Source: Paenimyroides marinum (GTDB taxonomy: Bacteria; Bacteroidota; Bacteroidia; Flavobacteriales; Flavobacteriaceae). From it: a DNA stretch of 64,000 bases. The position numbers and the translations under genes were made by a program. Location: contig NZ_FNXE01000005.1 in assembly GCF_900108395.1 (NCBI RefSeq), positions 1-64,000 of the forward strand. The letters are read 5' to 3'. Positions within the stretch are counted from its first letter, which is position 1. Every line of letters starts with the position of its first letter. Positions 1 to 10,908 of the stretch are shown piece after piece. The notes beneath the pieces are model-generated. The model searched no databases, was not told the DNA's origin, and was given only the letters and a program-made list of their open reading frames with translations.

Positions 1-846
1 GCTCCGCTTATCCACACCATTAGGGATAAACAGGTCATTCTCGACAATGATTTAGCAACGCTCTATCAGGTAGAAACAAAAGGGTTAAACAGGGTTGTAA
101 AGAGAAACAAGAACCGCTTTCCCGAAACTTTTTGCTTTCAGCTTACCGAACAGGAAGCAAAATCTTTGAAGTACCAATTTGGTACTTCAAACGTTGGACG
201 GGGCGGTCGGCGTACTTTACCCTTTGCATTTTGTGAGCAAGGGGTGGCAATGATGTCCGCATTATTGCGTAGCGATGTAGCTGTAAAAGTCAGCATTGAG
301 ATTATGAATGCCTTTGTAGAAATGCGAAAAATGCTCATTAGCAACGCTTCGCTGTTTCATCGTTTGGACAATATAGAACTGAAACAATTACAAGCCGACC
401 AAAAATTTGAGGAAATATTTAAGGCTCTTGAAAGCGACAAGCTCCACGCCGAAAAAGGCATTTTCTACAATGGGCAGGTATTTGATGCCTATACCTTTGT
501 TTCCGATATTATCCGAAGTGCCAAAAGCTCCATTATCCTGCTGGATAATTATGTGGACGATACGGTGCTGACCTTATTGGGAAAACGCAATACCAATGTA
601 ACCGCTACTATCTACACCAAAAGCATCAGCAATCAGCTACGGTTGGATTTACAACGTTACAACAGTCAATATCCACCTATTGAAGTGGAGATTTTCTCCG
701 ATGCACACGACCGATTTTTGATTATTGACGGTACAGAACTGTACCATATTGGAGCATCGCTCAAAGACCTGGGCAAAAAATGGTTTGCCTTTTCTCGAAT
801 GGATATTGAAGTTGGCAGAATGCTTCAAATATTGAAGAATATATAA
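1..846 (+). CDS. ORF6N domain protein, 5' partial
   Basis: The reading frame is open from base 1, so the true start lies before the window; 281 codons are visible. The N-terminal part (residues about 1-90, with RDKQVILDNDLATLYQVETK and GGRRTLPFAFCEQGVAMMSALL) is a recognisable ORF6N domain, found in phage antirepressor-like and mobile-element proteins and thought to bind DNA. The C-terminal 120 residues (from about IFYNGQVFDAYTFVSDII) form a separate domain that may resemble a phospholipase D/TIR-like effector fold, but I see no clear catalytic motif. It ends in a terminator shared with the convergent HEPN gene. Role unknown; probably regulatory or accessory to the element. Confidence 0.8.
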   Translation, partial: APLIHTIRDKQVILDNDLATLYQVETKGLNRVVKRNKNRFPETFCFQLTEQEAKSLKYQFGTSNVGRGGRRTLPFAFCEQGVAMMSALLRSDVAVKVSIEIMNAFVEMRKMLISNASLFHRLDNIELKQLQADQKFEEIFKALESDKLHAEKGIFYNGQVFDAYTFVSDIIRSAKSSIILLDNYVDDTVLTLLGKRNTNVTATIYTKSISNQLRLDLQRYNSQYPPIEVEIFSDAHDRFLIIDGTELYHIGASLKDLGKKWFAFSRMDIEVGRMLQILKNI

Positions 847-848
847 AC

Positions 849-873
849 AAATCCCTGTCAGAACAGGGATTTT
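849..873. terminator. Bidirectional hairpin terminator
   Basis: A 10-bp perfect inverted repeat (AAATCCCTGT, loop CAGA, ACAGGGATTT) lies between the convergent ORF6N and HEPN genes, with A-rich and T-rich flanks. It can serve both strands. The HEPN stop codon is inside its right edge. Confidence 0.75.
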
Positions 874-2485
874 AACTTCTTCTTGTCCAACTTAAATTGG
901 CTGTAATTAACTCAACTATTAAAGTTTCCAATATTTCATTTACCCACTCCAATTCAAAAATTAAATTGTTTTTAGCAAACCTAAAAGTTAAATCTTGCTT
1001 TTCTGCGTGGAATATCTTATTCCGTAAATAGTAGCAGTATTTGATGCAGATAAAAACAACGATTTCCAAATCTGTATTCGTTACAGGATTTTTAACCCTA
1101 TCTTCTAAATATCCTTTAACCTTTTTAAAGATTATTTCGTTGTCTGTTGAAGACTTATTATTGTGATAGAGGTCTTTGATATAGTCAAACTTGTTAAACT
1201 TACTTTCAATCTTATCCAGATTGAAGATACTTTTTAAATCGGCTTCAAAATAGCTGATGTTGTCAAGTAGGTTTTTACTAATGATTTTATTTTGATACCT
1301 AAAGACAAAAGCAATAAAAGCAACTATCTTTTCTTTAGTGTCATAATCATTACTCAATAGCTCATAAAAACGAACTTTCTCCCGAAGCTCTTTTGCCGTA
1401 ATACTTTTTGCTCTACGTTTTGATTTTGAAAACAACGTAGGGTTTGAAAGTATAAAACTTCTCATTAATCGGTGGCACTCATTTTCGTTTGCACCATTTC
1501 CAAAATAGTAATAGATTGAATTAAAGGATTTCCATAATTTTTCAAATCGTTCACTTTCTTGATTGGTAATTTTAGATTTCAAAAGGTAGGTTAAAGCATA
1601 TTGGATTGCTTTGGATTTGTCATCGACTTTAAAAATGTCGGTAATATCCAATGTTGAAATATCAATACCTTTAAATTTATCGCTTAATATTTGCTCAATA
1701 CTAATTTTTGTAGTTGGTAAGAAAAATATCGTTTCTTCTCCTGTTTGCTTTATTCGGTTAATAGCAATATTCTTTATAGGAACAAAGCGGTTTAATTTGA
1801 TATAATAATAAATCAGAGATTTTATAATCTGGTCGTGAATAGAACTGCTTTCTGAAAAGATGATATTTATAAGATTGATTTTTGCAATTCTATTACACTT
1901 TATTGTTAGTGTATTATCCTCAATCACTAACTCATCATTTGTGCCTGAACTTCCGTTATACTCCATTCCAAAAATTTCCCGAGAAATTGAAATGTCAAGA
2001 GCATCAAAACTTATATTGACCGAATAATTGTGCTTTATTTTTTTCTTTGCGAATGTGTTAATAGAGCTTGTAATAAAGTCATCAAATTTTGACTTCTTTT
2101 CATAGTTGTAAATATCATAAACATAAGGATATAAGTCTTTAAACTTAATCTTGAAATCTGTCAATGTATAAGGGTCGCCATTAAATGAATTGTGTAAAAT
2201 CATAAGTTTATCATTTATGGTTTTAACGGGCTTACCTTTCTTTTTTTTGGTTAATCTAACATCTTCGCCAAAATTTTGCAATGCTCTAAAGGCTTGCTCT
2301 TTAACATCGAATATTTTATCCGTTTTCATCAAACGATACAGTTCCTTTTTGCTTTCATAGCATTTGTATTGTGAAAGGAAGTCTATTGCTTTCAATCTAT
2401 TTCGGTAGTCTGAAATATCATTTGCGAGAACTACATATTCTCTGATATTACTCGGTGCTTTATTCTCATAATCTTTCTTAGCCAT
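872..2485 (-). CDS. HEPN-motif protein with HEAT-like N terminus
   Basis: A 537-residue protein I do not recognise as a named family. Residues about 15-70 look like one or two HEAT-type helical repeats (a 'YRNRLKAIDFLSQY...VKEQAFRALQNFG' pattern). Near the C terminus is R488-N-K-I-F-H493, the R-x4-6-H signature of HEPN ribonuclease domains (Apea-like class), in a helical setting (CIKYCYYLRNKIFHAEKQ). HEPN proteins are usually RNases in toxin-antitoxin or anti-phage systems. The gene is strikingly AT-rich and Lys/Asn/Ile-rich compared with the flanking DUF1896 and methylase-helicase genes, which suggests acquisition as cargo. No antitoxin-like partner gene is adjacent. A defence role is inference. 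Confidence 0.6.
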   Translation of the reverse strand: MAKKDYENKAPSNIREYVVLANDISDYRNRLKAIDFLSQYKCYESKKELYRLMKTDKIFDVKEQAFRALQNFGEDVRLTKKKKGKPVKTINDKLMILHNSFNGDPYTLTDFKIKFKDLYPYVYDIYNYEKKSKFDDFITSSINTFAKKKIKHNYSVNISFDALDISISREIFGMEYNGSSGTNDELVIEDNTLTIKCNRIAKINLINIIFSESSSIHDQIIKSLIYYYIKLNRFVPIKNIAINRIKQTGEETIFFLPTTKISIEQILSDKFKGIDISTLDITDIFKVDDKSKAIQYALTYLLKSKITNQESERFEKLWKSFNSIYYYFGNGANENECHRLMRSFILSNPTLFSKSKRRAKSITAKELREKVRFYELLSNDYDTKEKIVAFIAFVFRYQNKIISKNLLDNISYFEADLKSIFNLDKIESKFNKFDYIKDLYHNNKSSTDNEIIFKKVKGYLEDRVKNPVTNTDLEIVVFICIKYCYYLRNKIFHAEKQDLTFRFAKNNLIFELEWVNEILETLIVELITANLSWTRRS

Positions 2486-2560
2486 CTTTTCTCAAACAGT
2501 TTAATTGTCAAATTTAATTAAAAGCCATTTATGTTAGGTGGTTTTAAGTATTAGAGTTAC

Positions 2561-2606
2561 GCCAAATCCTACCTCTCAACGCCAAACCCTGCCACATCTT
2601 CAAAGG
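2561..2606 (+). repeat. 20-bp direct-repeat operator, copy 1
   Basis: Two 13-bp boxes, GCCAAATCCTACC (2561) and GCCAAACCCTGCC (2581), start exactly 20 bp apart and are followed by ACATCTTCAAAG. The second box ends 70 bp before the DUF1896 start. It matches the dispersed repeat found before mobC, traA, traE and the excisionase-like genes. Likely a regulator binding site for the DUF1896/methylase-helicase operon. Confidence 0.6.
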
Positions 2607-2663
2607 CATATCTGTACCGCTATAATTTTAGGCTTTCAGTAAAATTCTAAACAAAATTATAGT

Positions 2664-3101
2664 ATGAGTACACAGCAAAAAGACTTGTCGTATTTCAGAT
2701 TACGACTGCAAGAACTTTTAAACAGTAGCTTCCCCGAAAAGGCACACGACCAAAAATTTATTGACCAGCGTTCTTCGTGGGCTTCCAATGCCTATGAGGG
2801 TGCTTTTCGTTCAGGAAACCCGATTGAGCAATGCAACGAGATTGCCAACTACATACTCTTTGAGGGTTTGCACTTCTCCAAATTTGACACGGTTTTCCAA
2901 GTGGTATGCAATGAGTTTGATACCCTGATGGCAGACGAGGAACTGCGACCGTTCGCCCTTAAAATGCTCCCTGTTTGCGAACCTGTTTTTGCCCGATATG
3001 AACTAACCGATGATTTCGCATACGGTTATGAGTTTGATTTGCTCTACACCGAAATAACCGGAATAATCGCCATTTGGATAGAGGAAAATGGGCTTCAGTA
3101 A
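2664..3101 (+). CDS. DUF1896 family protein
   Basis: A 145-residue acidic protein matching the DUF1896 family, which I know mainly from Bacteroidetes conjugative elements. Visible features are the N-terminal [22 protein letters not shown] and a conserved stretch around [28 protein letters not shown]. Its function is unknown. The last 14 bp overlap the start of the giant methylase-helicase gene in another frame, so the two are probably translationally coupled and expressed together from the promoter region carrying repeat copy 1. Confidence 0.8.
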   Translation: MSTQQKDLSYFRLRLQELLNSSFPEKAHDQKFIDQRSSWASNAYEGAFRSGNPIEQCNEIANYILFEGLHFSKFDTVFQVVCNEFDTLMADEELRPFALKMLPVCEPVFARYELTDDFAYGYEFDLLYTEITGIIAIWIEENGLQ

Positions 3102-6100
3102 AAAGCAACACCTCCAACAGAATATTGATGCGTTACGGATTGCTTTTACATTGGAAAAGGAGAAACGGCAAGCCACCGTAGGCGAAAGACTGTCATTGAT
3201 GCGTTACAGCGGATTTGGCGGTCTTAAATTCGTTCTCAACCCCATATCGGACGATATAGACATCAACCATTGGCGGAAAAACGACCACGACCTTTTCCCC
3301 ATTACCCAGGAACTCCACCAATTATTAAAGGAAAATTCTACGGACGATAAGCAATACCGTAGGTACGTGGATAGTATGAAAAGCTCGGTACTGACCTCTT
3401 TTTATACGCCACCGCAGGTCATTGATGCAATTTCCGAAACCTTGCGTGAAAGCGGTGTAAATATTCAGAAATTCCTTGAGCCCTCCGCAGGTATCGGCTC
3501 ATTTATACAATCCTTTTCCGACAACCAACAACCCAAAGTTACTGCCTATGAAAAGGATTTGCTGACAGGCAAAGTTTTAAAGCACCTTTATCCCGAAAGC
3601 AATATCCGTGTAAGCGGTTTTGAAGAAATTCCCGAAAAGGAACAAAACAGCTATGATGTAATTGCAAGCAACATTCCCTTTGGCGATACTTCTGTATTCG
3701 ATTTGTCCTTTTCCCGAAGCAAGGACAATGCAAAAGTACAGGCTTCCCGAAGCATTCATAATTACTTCTTTCTGAAAGGAAACGATATGCTCCGTGAGGG
3801 CGGTTTGCAGGCGTTTATTACTTCGCAAGGCGTTCTGAACAGCCCGAAGAATGAGCCGATACGCAGGGCATTAATGGAGAACAACAATTTGGTTTCGGTT
3901 GTCCGACTGCCTAATGACCTCTTTACGGAATATGCAGGTACGGAGGTCGGAAGTGATTTGATAATCCTGCAAAAGAATACGGCAAAACAAGGTTTGACCG
4001 AAACGGAAGAACTGTTTTGCCAAAGCAAAATGACCAAACACAATACGCCAAGCAATGCTTTTTTTCGCAATGGTACGAGGGTCATACATACCGACCGAAA
4101 AATTGACACCGACCTATACGGAAAACCTGCAATTATCTATACCCACAAAGACGGTGTTGCCGGAATTGCCAAAGATTTGAAGCAAATGCTTTCTGAAGAT
4201 TTTGGAAAGCTCCTGAATTTGGATTTATACAAAGGCGAACACAACGATGAACCTGTTATCCAAATTCCTATTGAGCCAAAGGTAACACCTCCGGTTGTTG
4301 AGCCTGTTATAATTCAACAAAAGTCACAACCTGCACCAACTCCGGTAATTCATCGGGAGGAAAGCCCGCAGGAACTGAAACAGTTGAGCATTTTTGACCT
4401 GTTTGAAAATGCTAACGAGCCTGTAATGGTGGTAGCTCCGCCCAAAAGAACTACACAAACCAAAAGACAAACCGCAAAGAAAAGTCGAGGTGTAATAAAT
4501 CGTCAAACAAACCTGTTCGGCGGTGCGATGCAACAGCCTTATACTCCGCCAAAACTTAACGGAACTACGAACGGAACAACTCAAATAAATGGCAAAAAAC
4601 AGGAAGCAATCGGAGATTTGTTTTCACAGGCAAACGGGAATGGCCAAGCGGACACGCCAGCCATTCCCAACATTACCATTAACACCATTCCCGAGCCTGC
4701 TCCGTACAGTGGCGAACTGCAATCCTTCCACCGAAACGACTGCCTTGTGGTGGATAACGGTTGGGTCGGTCATCTGCAAGACGTAGATACCGCAGACGGT
4801 ACGGCTGTTTTCCACCCTTTGCAACTGCCGTCCTTACAAAAAGCAAGAGCCGAAGCGTATATCGGGGTGCGTGATGTTTACCAACAGCTTTATATCAAAG
4901 AAGCGGAACAGCAAACCGAACACAAAGAAGAAAGGGAAACCCTTAACCGCCTTTACGATGCTTTTATAAAAAGGTACGGAAACCTCAACGATGCTAAAAA
5001 TATCGAACTCATCAAAACGGACAGTGCAGGTAAGGAAATGCCCTATTTGGAGCGTGTTGTTGGCGGTGTAATCCATAAGGCAGATATATTCAACCGTCCT
5101 GTAACTTTTTCTACTGCAACCATAGCAACTGACAATCCCGAAGAAGCCTTATCGGCTTCGCTGAATAAATACGGAAATGTGGATTTGGACTTTATGTCCG
5201 AAATCAGCGGTATGCCTGCCGATGCTTTAAAAGAAGTCTTACACGGTCGTATCTACTACAACCCATTAGAAAAGGAATATGAAATATCCGAACGCTGGAT
5301 TACGGGTAACGTAGTGGAGAAAGCCAATGAAGTAAGAGCCTATCTCGAAAGCAACCCCGATGATACAGAAGCCAAAGAAAGCCTTACCGTTTTGGAAGAA
5401 GCAAGACCAAGACGTATCGAATTTGAGGAACTCGATTTTAATCTCGGCGAGCGTTGGATACCGACAGGCATTTACGCCCGATTTGCTTCGTACTTGTTCG
5501 AGGCAGAAGTCAATATCCATTATGCTGATAGTGCCGATGATTTTTCCGTTACCTGCAAACAGAAGAACGTACACATTTGGGACAAGTATGCGGTCAAAGC
5601 CCAAAGCCGGACGTATGACGGAATTGCCCTGCTCAAACACGCCCTTGTCAATACCACACCCGATATTTCTAAAACAATAAAGGTCGATGACAAAGATGTC
5701 AAGATACGCGATATGGAAGCTATCCAGATGGCGAATACCAAGATTGACGAAATCCGCACTGCTTTTACCGATTGGCTTCACGCCCAGAATGATGAGTTCA
5801 AAACAAGACTGACCGACCAATACAACGACACCTTTAACTGTTTTGTCCGACCGGACTATGACGGCTCACATCAGGAGTTTCCGGGATTAGACCGCAAGGG
5901 ATTAGGCATTGAAGACTTGTATTCGAGCCAAAAAGATGCCGTTTGGATGATAAAGCTCAACAACGGTGCTATCTGCGACCACGAAGTAGGTGCAGGAAAG
6001 ACCTTGATAATGTGTACCGGAGCACAGGAAATGAAGCGTTTGGGAATGGCTCACAAACCGATGATTATAGGCTTGAAAGCCAATATTCCCGAAATAGCCG

Positions 6101-8535
6101 AAGCCTACCGCAAAGCCTATCCCCACGCCAAAATCCTCTATCCGGGCGTTGATGATTTTACGCCCGAAAAGAGATTAAGAATTTTTGGCGACATTAAAAA
6201 CAACGAGTGGGACTGTGTGATATTGACACACGACCAATTCGGAATGATACCCCAATCGCCCGAAATACAAAAGGAAATTCTCCAAGACGAATTGGATACA
6301 GTGGAGGAAAACCTTGACGTGATGCGAAGTCAAGGCGATGAAATAACACAATGGATGCTAAAGGGAGCGGAAAAACAAAAGGAAAACCTCGAAGTAAAGC
6401 TCAAAACCCTGCAACACGATATTGAAAACCGCAAAGATGATATTGTGGATTTCAAGATGATGGGCATAGACCATTTGTTTGTGGACGAAAGCCATCAGTT
6501 CAAAAACCTGATGTTCAACACAAGGCATTCAAGGGTTGCCGGATTGGGCAATCAACAGGGAAGCCAAAAGGCACTGAACCTACTTTTTGCTATCCGTACC
6601 ATACAGGAGCGTACCCAAGCGGATATGGGTGCGACCTTTCTTTCGGGAACAACTATCAGCAATTCGCTAACAGAACTGTACCTGCTCTTTAAATATCTGC
6701 GACCACGAGCATTGGCAAAACAGGGTATCAACTCTTTTGATGCGTGGGCGGCGATTTATGCCAAGAAAACGACTGATTATGAGTTTTCGGTGGCTAACAA
6801 CATCGTGGCAAAAGAGCGTTTCCGCTACTTTATCAAAGTGCCGGAATTGGCTCAATTCTATTCCGAAATAACGGATTACCGCACTGCGGAAATGATAGGC
6901 ATTGACCGCCCCGAAAAGAACGAGATATTCTATAACATACCGCCAACTCCAGACCAGGAAGAATTTATCCAAAAGCTGATGAAGTTTGCCGAAACAGGCA
7001 AAGGCGAATTATTGGGTAGAGCACCCTTATCGCAATCGGAAGAGAAAGCAAAAATGCTCATCGCTACGGATTATGCCCGTAAGATGTCGCTTGATATGCG
7101 TATGGTAAGTGATATTTACGATGACCATCCCGACAACAAGGCTTCGCATTGTGCCAATAATATCGCCAAGTATTACAATAAGTTCAACGCACAAAAAGGT
7201 ACGCAATTCGTGTTCTCGGATTTGGGAACATACAAGCCCAACGAATGGAATGTATATGCTGAAATCAAACGCAAACTCGTAGAAGACCACCGCATACCTG
7301 CACACGAAATCCGATTTATACAGGAGGCGAAGAACGACAAGCAACGCAAGGCATTGATTAAGGGAATGAACGACGGTACAATCCGTGTGCTGTTCGGTTC
7401 TACGAGTATGTTAGGTACAGGTGTTAATGCACAAAAAAGAGCCGTTGCCATACACCATTTGGATACGCCGTGGCGACCGTCCGACCTTGCCCAAAGGGAC
7501 GGTCGGGCTATCCGAAAAGGAAATGAAATCGCTAAACATTTTAACAACAACAAAGTGGATGTAATTATTTATGCAGTTGAAAAATCGCTGGACAGTTATA
7601 AGTTTAATCTGCTGTACAACAAACAGCTATTTATAGACCAATTGAAATCCAACAATCTCGGCAAACGGACGATTGACGAGGGCAGTATGGACGAAAAATC
7701 AGGAATGAATTTCTCGGAATATGTGGCTATCCTTATGGGCAATACTGACCTGCTGGACAAAGCTAAAATTGAAAAACAGATTGCCGGATTGGAGAGCGAA
7801 CGACAAGCGTTCAACCGTTCCAAGTACAGTGCTAAATACAAATTGGAAGACTATACAGCAGAACTGGATAAAGCCCAATCACGCTACGACCGTATGAGCC
7901 TTGATTGGAATAACCTGCAAGGACGTATCCAAAAACGTTCTGACGGTACTATTGCTAATCCTGTTCAGTTGGAAGGCTTATCGCCCAATGCGGACATCAA
8001 ACAAATCGGTGCAAAGCTCAATCAGCTTGCCGACAAATCCCGTACAGGTGGGGATTATGAAGAAATCGGTAGTTTGTACGGTTTTCAACTTTTGGTCAAA
8101 ACAGAAATGTCTCAAAAAGAGGGTATGGATATTCGGGTAAACCGATTTTTGATACAGGGCGAGGGCAATATCAAATATACTTACAACAACGGTATCATTG
8201 CCAAAGATGAGAAATTGGCATCTATGAATTTCCTCAACGCATTGGAAAAGATACCTAACTATATCGAACAGGAACAAAAGAAAATAGCCGAAATACAAAA
8301 GGATTTACCTGTTCTTCAGGAAGTGCTTAACGGTACGTGGAGCAAGGAAAGCCGGTTGAGCGAACTTAAAACGGAATTGGCTTCCGTTGAACGGAAAATA
8401 CAGCTATCTATCACGCCCGAAACGAAAGAAGCACCCGAAGGACAAGCTGAAAAGCAAACCGAAAAAGAAACTCCAAAGGTTTCGGAAAGTATAGTACGAA
8501 CAAAAGGTATTCATTTGCCAAGAGGTGTGTTGTAA
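3088..8535 (+). CDS. DarB-like adenine methylase-helicase fusion
   Basis: A 1815-residue protein. The N-terminal third is an N6-adenine methyltransferase: the SAM motif [11 protein letters not shown] is near residues 128-138 and the catalytic motif appears as SNIPFG (192-198) where NPPY/F is usual. A Pro/Gln-rich linker spans about 400-540. The C-terminal half is an SNF2/superfamily 2 helicase: Walker A EVGAGKT near 966-972, DESH near 1131, and motif [12 protein letters not shown] near 1468-1477. A coiled-coil tail follows. Architecture and size resemble DarB of phage P1, which protects incoming DNA from restriction, and such proteins are common on Bacteroidetes conjugative elements. Protecting transferred DNA is the likely role, by inference. 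Confidence 0.8.
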   Translation: MGFSKKQHLQQNIDALRIAFTLEKEKRQATVGERLSLMRYSGFGGLKFVLNPISDDIDINHWRKNDHDLFPITQELHQLLKENSTDDKQYRRYVDSMKSSVLTSFYTPPQVIDAISETLRESGVNIQKFLEPSAGIGSFIQSFSDNQQPKVTAYEKDLLTGKVLKHLYPESNIRVSGFEEIPEKEQNSYDVIASNIPFGDTSVFDLSFSRSKDNAKVQASRSIHNYFFLKGNDMLREGGLQAFITSQGVLNSPKNEPIRRALMENNNLVSVVRLPNDLFTEYAGTEVGSDLIILQKNTAKQGLTETEELFCQSKMTKHNTPSNAFFRNGTRVIHTDRKIDTDLYGKPAIIYTHKDGVAGIAKDLKQMLSEDFGKLLNLDLYKGEHNDEPVIQIPIEPKVTPPVVEPVIIQQKSQPAPTPVIHREESPQELKQLSIFDLFENANEPVMVVAPPKRTTQTKRQTAKKSRGVINRQTNLFGGAMQQPYTPPKLNGTTNGTTQINGKKQEAIGDLFSQANGNGQADTPAIPNITINTIPEPAPYSGELQSFHRNDCLVVDNGWVGHLQDVDTADGTAVFHPLQLPSLQKARAEAYIGVRDVYQQLYIKEAEQQTEHKEERETLNRLYDAFIKRYGNLNDAKNIELIKTDSAGKEMPYLERVVGGVIHKADIFNRPVTFSTATIATDNPEEALSASLNKYGNVDLDFMSEISGMPADALKEVLHGRIYYNPLEKEYEISERWITGNVVEKANEVRAYLESNPDDTEAKESLTVLEEARPRRIEFEELDFNLGERWIPTGIYARFASYLFEAEVNIHYADSADDFSVTCKQKNVHIWDKYAVKAQSRTYDGIALLKHALVNTTPDISKTIKVDDKDVKIRDMEAIQMANTKIDEIRTAFTDWLHAQNDEFKTRLTDQYNDTFNCFVRPDYDGSHQEFPGLDRKGLGIEDLYSSQKDAVWMIKLNNGAICDHEVGAGKTLIMCTGAQEMKRLGMAHKPMIIGLKANIPEIAEAYRKAYPHAKILYPGVDDFTPEKRLRIFGDIKNNEWDCVILTHDQFGMIPQSPEIQKEILQDELDTVEENLDVMRSQGDEITQWMLKGAEKQKENLEVKLKTLQHDIENRKDDIVDFKMMGIDHLFVDESHQFKNLMFNTRHSRVAGLGNQQGSQKALNLLFAIRTIQERTQADMGATFLSGTTISNSLTELYLLFKYLRPRALAKQGINSFDAWAAIYAKKTTDYEFSVANNIVAKERFRYFIKVPELAQFYSEITDYRTAEMIGIDRPEKNEIFYNIPPTPDQEEFIQKLMKFAETGKGELLGRAPLSQSEEKAKMLIATDYARKMSLDMRMVSDIYDDHPDNKASHCANNIAKYYNKFNAQKGTQFVFSDLGTYKPNEWNVYAEIKRKLVEDHRIPAHEIRFIQEAKNDKQRKALIKGMNDGTIRVLFGSTSMLGTGVNAQKRAVAIHHLDTPWRPSDLAQRDGRAIRKGNEIAKHFNNNKVDVIIYAVEKSLDSYKFNLLYNKQLFIDQLKSNNLGKRTIDEGSMDEKSGMNFSEYVAILMGNTDLLDKAKIEKQIAGLESERQAFNRSKYSAKYKLEDYTAELDKAQSRYDRMSLDWNNLQGRIQKRSDGTIANPVQLEGLSPNADIKQIGAKLNQLADKSRTGGDYEEIGSLYGFQLLVKTEMSQKEGMDIRVNRFLIQGEGNIKYTYNNGIIAKDEKLASMNFLNALEKIPNYIEQEQKKIAEIQKDLPVLQEVLNGTWSKESRLSELKTELASVERKIQLSITPETKEAPEGQAEKQTEKETPKVSESIVRTKGIHLPRGVL

Positions 8536-8547
8536 AGGCTTTAGCCG

Positions 8548-9372
8548 CTATTCCTCTTGCTCGTCCATTTTCCTAATCAGTGCATCACGCAGGCTGTCAA
8601 GGAATTTGGTACGGTTTATTTTGCGGGCTTTCAGTTCCATAAACGTATGGTAAAAGTCGCCCAAATCAATATTGAACATCTTTTCAAATACTTTGGCAAT
8701 CACTTTGATGTCGGCATTGCCATTGTCAAATACGCCTTGTGCATACAGGGCGTAAATCAGTTCGGTTAGTGCTGTTTTGCTTCCCGTCCAACTCAACGGG
8801 GAATTTTCAGATTTCCTCTTTTTGTTGGTGCTATTCAATTGGTCTTCGAGATAGACCTGTATCAAATCGTTGGCAATTATTTTAGCCACTTTGTAATCGT
8901 GGGAAGTCGAAAAACTATGGTCGGTTTCAAAATAATAGGTATCTAAGCTCAACTTTATATCGTACTTGCCCCTGACAAAATATTTCTCATCAAGATAGGT
9001 GCTGTTGGTTCTGTAATACTTATAAAATTCGAGGTTGTTATCAAAGTACCTTTTCAGTTTTGCCAATTCATTATCTATATAGTTCTTTATGGTTTTCCCG
9101 TTGCCATAGGGCTTTTTGGCTTCTATTTTATAAATGGCATTGTAATAAATCAGCTTTGCGAGAACGACGGGTTTTAGCCTTTTGAAGAAATGGATTTCTT
9201 CTTCGATATTTTTAAACCCACGCTCTAATACAAATTGTTTTAGCTTAGCTAAGCACGCTATCAGAAGACCGACAATTTCTTGGGACAATAGAATTGGGTT
9301 ATCTAACTCTATTGTCAGCTCTTGGATTTTTTCTTCCAGTTTCTGTACATATTCGTTGTAGTATTTTTCCAT
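8548..9372 (-). CDS. rteC: RteC-family regulator
   Basis: A 274-residue protein matching the RteC family. In CTnDOT, RteC is the transcriptional activator made under RteA/RteB control that turns on the excision genes in response to tetracycline. Visible family features are a helical N-terminal half and a C-terminal winged-helix-like segment (SPLSWTGSKTALTELIYALYAQGVFDNGNADIKVIAKVFEKMFNIDLGDFYHTFMELKARK). It is convergent with the methylase-helicase gene, with 12 bp between the stops. No rteA, rteB or tetQ is in the window, so its input signal here is unknown. Confidence 0.85.
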   Translation of the reverse strand: MEKYYNEYVQKLEEKIQELTIELDNPILLSQEIVGLLIACLAKLKQFVLERGFKNIEEEIHFFKRLKPVVLAKLIYYNAIYKIEAKKPYGNGKTIKNYIDNELAKLKRYFDNNLEFYKYYRTNSTYLDEKYFVRGKYDIKLSLDTYYFETDHSFSTSHDYKVAKIIANDLIQVYLEDQLNSTNKKRKSENSPLSWTGSKTALTELIYALYAQGVFDNGNADIKVIAKVFEKMFNIDLGDFYHTFMELKARKINRTKFLDSLRDALIRKMDEQEE

Positions 9373-9450
9373 AGCCTTTAGTTTTACGTTAAACTCACTA
9401 TGAGTAAAAGCTCTATATCGTTTTTACCATACGGCACAATTTGTAAAGGT

Positions 9451-10869
9451 TTATTGTTCTGAAAAATTGGTGTCTGAACAGTAACTACTATCGTTCAAAT
9501 AGGTAATCAGGGCTTGTACTGCGGTGGTTTCCAAATGTGTCCTGTTGCCACCGTATTTGTTCGATACACTTTGTTCTGTGATGTAGGCAACCCGATATAC
9601 TTTTTCCTTTTTCAAATGCTCGCCCTGATGGTAGATTTCCTCTATGCGGTAGCCATACGGGTTTTCAATATGGAATTTGATTTGCAAGCCTAAATACCGC
9701 TTACAATAACCTCCCATTTGCTGCATAGGATTGGCTGAAAAAGTACGCTCAAAGTTTTCTTCAAGCATATCCATTATCTCCTGACCTGTCATATCCACTA
9801 CGGAAATAGCGGGGTTCATCGGAACCATATTGTACAAATCCCACACGGTAATATCTCCCTTATCAACAGGCGCACCGTACCGCCACCCGTTCGAGAATGC
9901 TATGTTCACGCCTGCCGCCTTAGCGATGGCTTTCAACAGCAGGTTATCCATTGATGATGAGAAGACCGAATAGCGGTGCAGGATAGTGTCTGTTTTTCCG
10001 ACAACCTGCTTTTGCAGGCTCCTGTACGAGGCCATAATGTCGTTTATCATCCGCTCCACAGTCTTATCGCCGACAATATGCTCATCAACTTCTATAAGCT
10101 CATATTCGTGGCGGGCAATGTTATTGTCTGAAATGGAAAGTTTCAGATGCCCGACAAAAGAGCCGTGGCAACCGCACTGTATCATTATCGTATCATTTAC
10201 CTTTACGGTTTCATAGAGCCTGTTGTGGGTATGCGCACTTAGGCATACATCAATCCCTTTCGTGTGTTTGAGCAATTCAATATCCTGCGGATAGCCGTTG
10301 TGCGAAAGCAGAATGACAAGATTTGCTCCCAATTCTTTTACCTCCTTTACATAGCCCTCTATTTCGACCATTCCGTCGGTTACATAAATGCCCTTTTTAA
10401 ATTCGGAGGGCATCGTCTTATCAATAATGTTGGAACAAATACCGATTACGGCAATTTTATGATTATCTACTTCGACAAAGGAATACGGCTTCAGCAATAG
10501 CGTACCGTCGTCCTTATAAACATTAATACCCAATACAGGATAGTCAAGATGTTTGTCTAAGTTTAAAAGATGTTCGGGCTTATAGGCAAAATCCCAATGT
10601 CCCACCATTGCGCTAAAACCAAGTTCTTTTAAAACAGGGATTAACGCTTCGCCTCTGGAAGCTACCACGGGCAGGGTTCCGTGAAAGGTGTCGCCGCCAT
10701 CAAAAAATAAGGCGTGTTCATTTTTACTTTTTATCTTCCCGAAAATGGAAGCAATCTTTGCATATCCTCCCGCTGTTTTGATGTATTCTCCGTCCTTGCC
10801 GTAAAACAATTCAGGGTGCGGTTCGAGATAACCGTGTACGTCATTTATAAATCCTATTGATAATTCCAT
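9451..10869 (-). CDS. SoxB-like metallophosphoesterase, cytoplasmic
   Basis: A 472-residue two-domain 5'-nucleotidase-superfamily protein. Dinuclear metal-site motifs are present: D-x-H (NDVHG, residues 9-13), DGGD, LSH and AHTH. The usual GNHE/DF motif instead reads GHWDF (in MVGHWDFAY), the form I associate with SoxB thiosulfohydrolases rather than UshA-type nucleotidases. A C-terminal nucleotidase-like domain follows. Unlike periplasmic SoxB there is no signal peptide, and no in-frame upstream ATG could add one. It is last in the TolC-RND-TlpA-DsbD-DsrE gene run, next to DsrE, so a sulfur substrate is plausible. A nucleotide or sugar-nucleotide phosphatase remains possible. Confidence 0.7.
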   Translation of the reverse strand: MELSIGFINDVHGYLEPHPELFYGKDGEYIKTAGGYAKIASIFGKIKSKNEHALFFDGGDTFHGTLPVVASRGEALIPVLKELGFSAMVGHWDFAYKPEHLLNLDKHLDYPVLGINVYKDDGTLLLKPYSFVEVDNHKIAVIGICSNIIDKTMPSEFKKGIYVTDGMVEIEGYVKEVKELGANLVILLSHNGYPQDIELLKHTKGIDVCLSAHTHNRLYETVKVNDTIMIQCGCHGSFVGHLKLSISDNNIARHEYELIEVDEHIVGDKTVERMINDIMASYRSLQKQVVGKTDTILHRYSVFSSSMDNLLLKAIAKAAGVNIAFSNGWRYGAPVDKGDITVWDLYNMVPMNPAISVVDMTGQEIMDMLEENFERTFSANPMQQMGGYCKRYLGLQIKFHIENPYGYRIEEIYHQGEHLKKEKVYRVAYITEQSVSNKYGGNRTHLETTAVQALITYLNDSSYCSDTNFSEQ

Positions 10870-10908
10870 AATATTGAATTTTACGTTTGAAACATTTTTT
10901 GTTTTTGA

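Noticed and set aside
5266..5820. 184-codon minus-strand frame
   Set aside because: Lies inside the methylase-helicase gene in antisense; no start signal or family resemblance.
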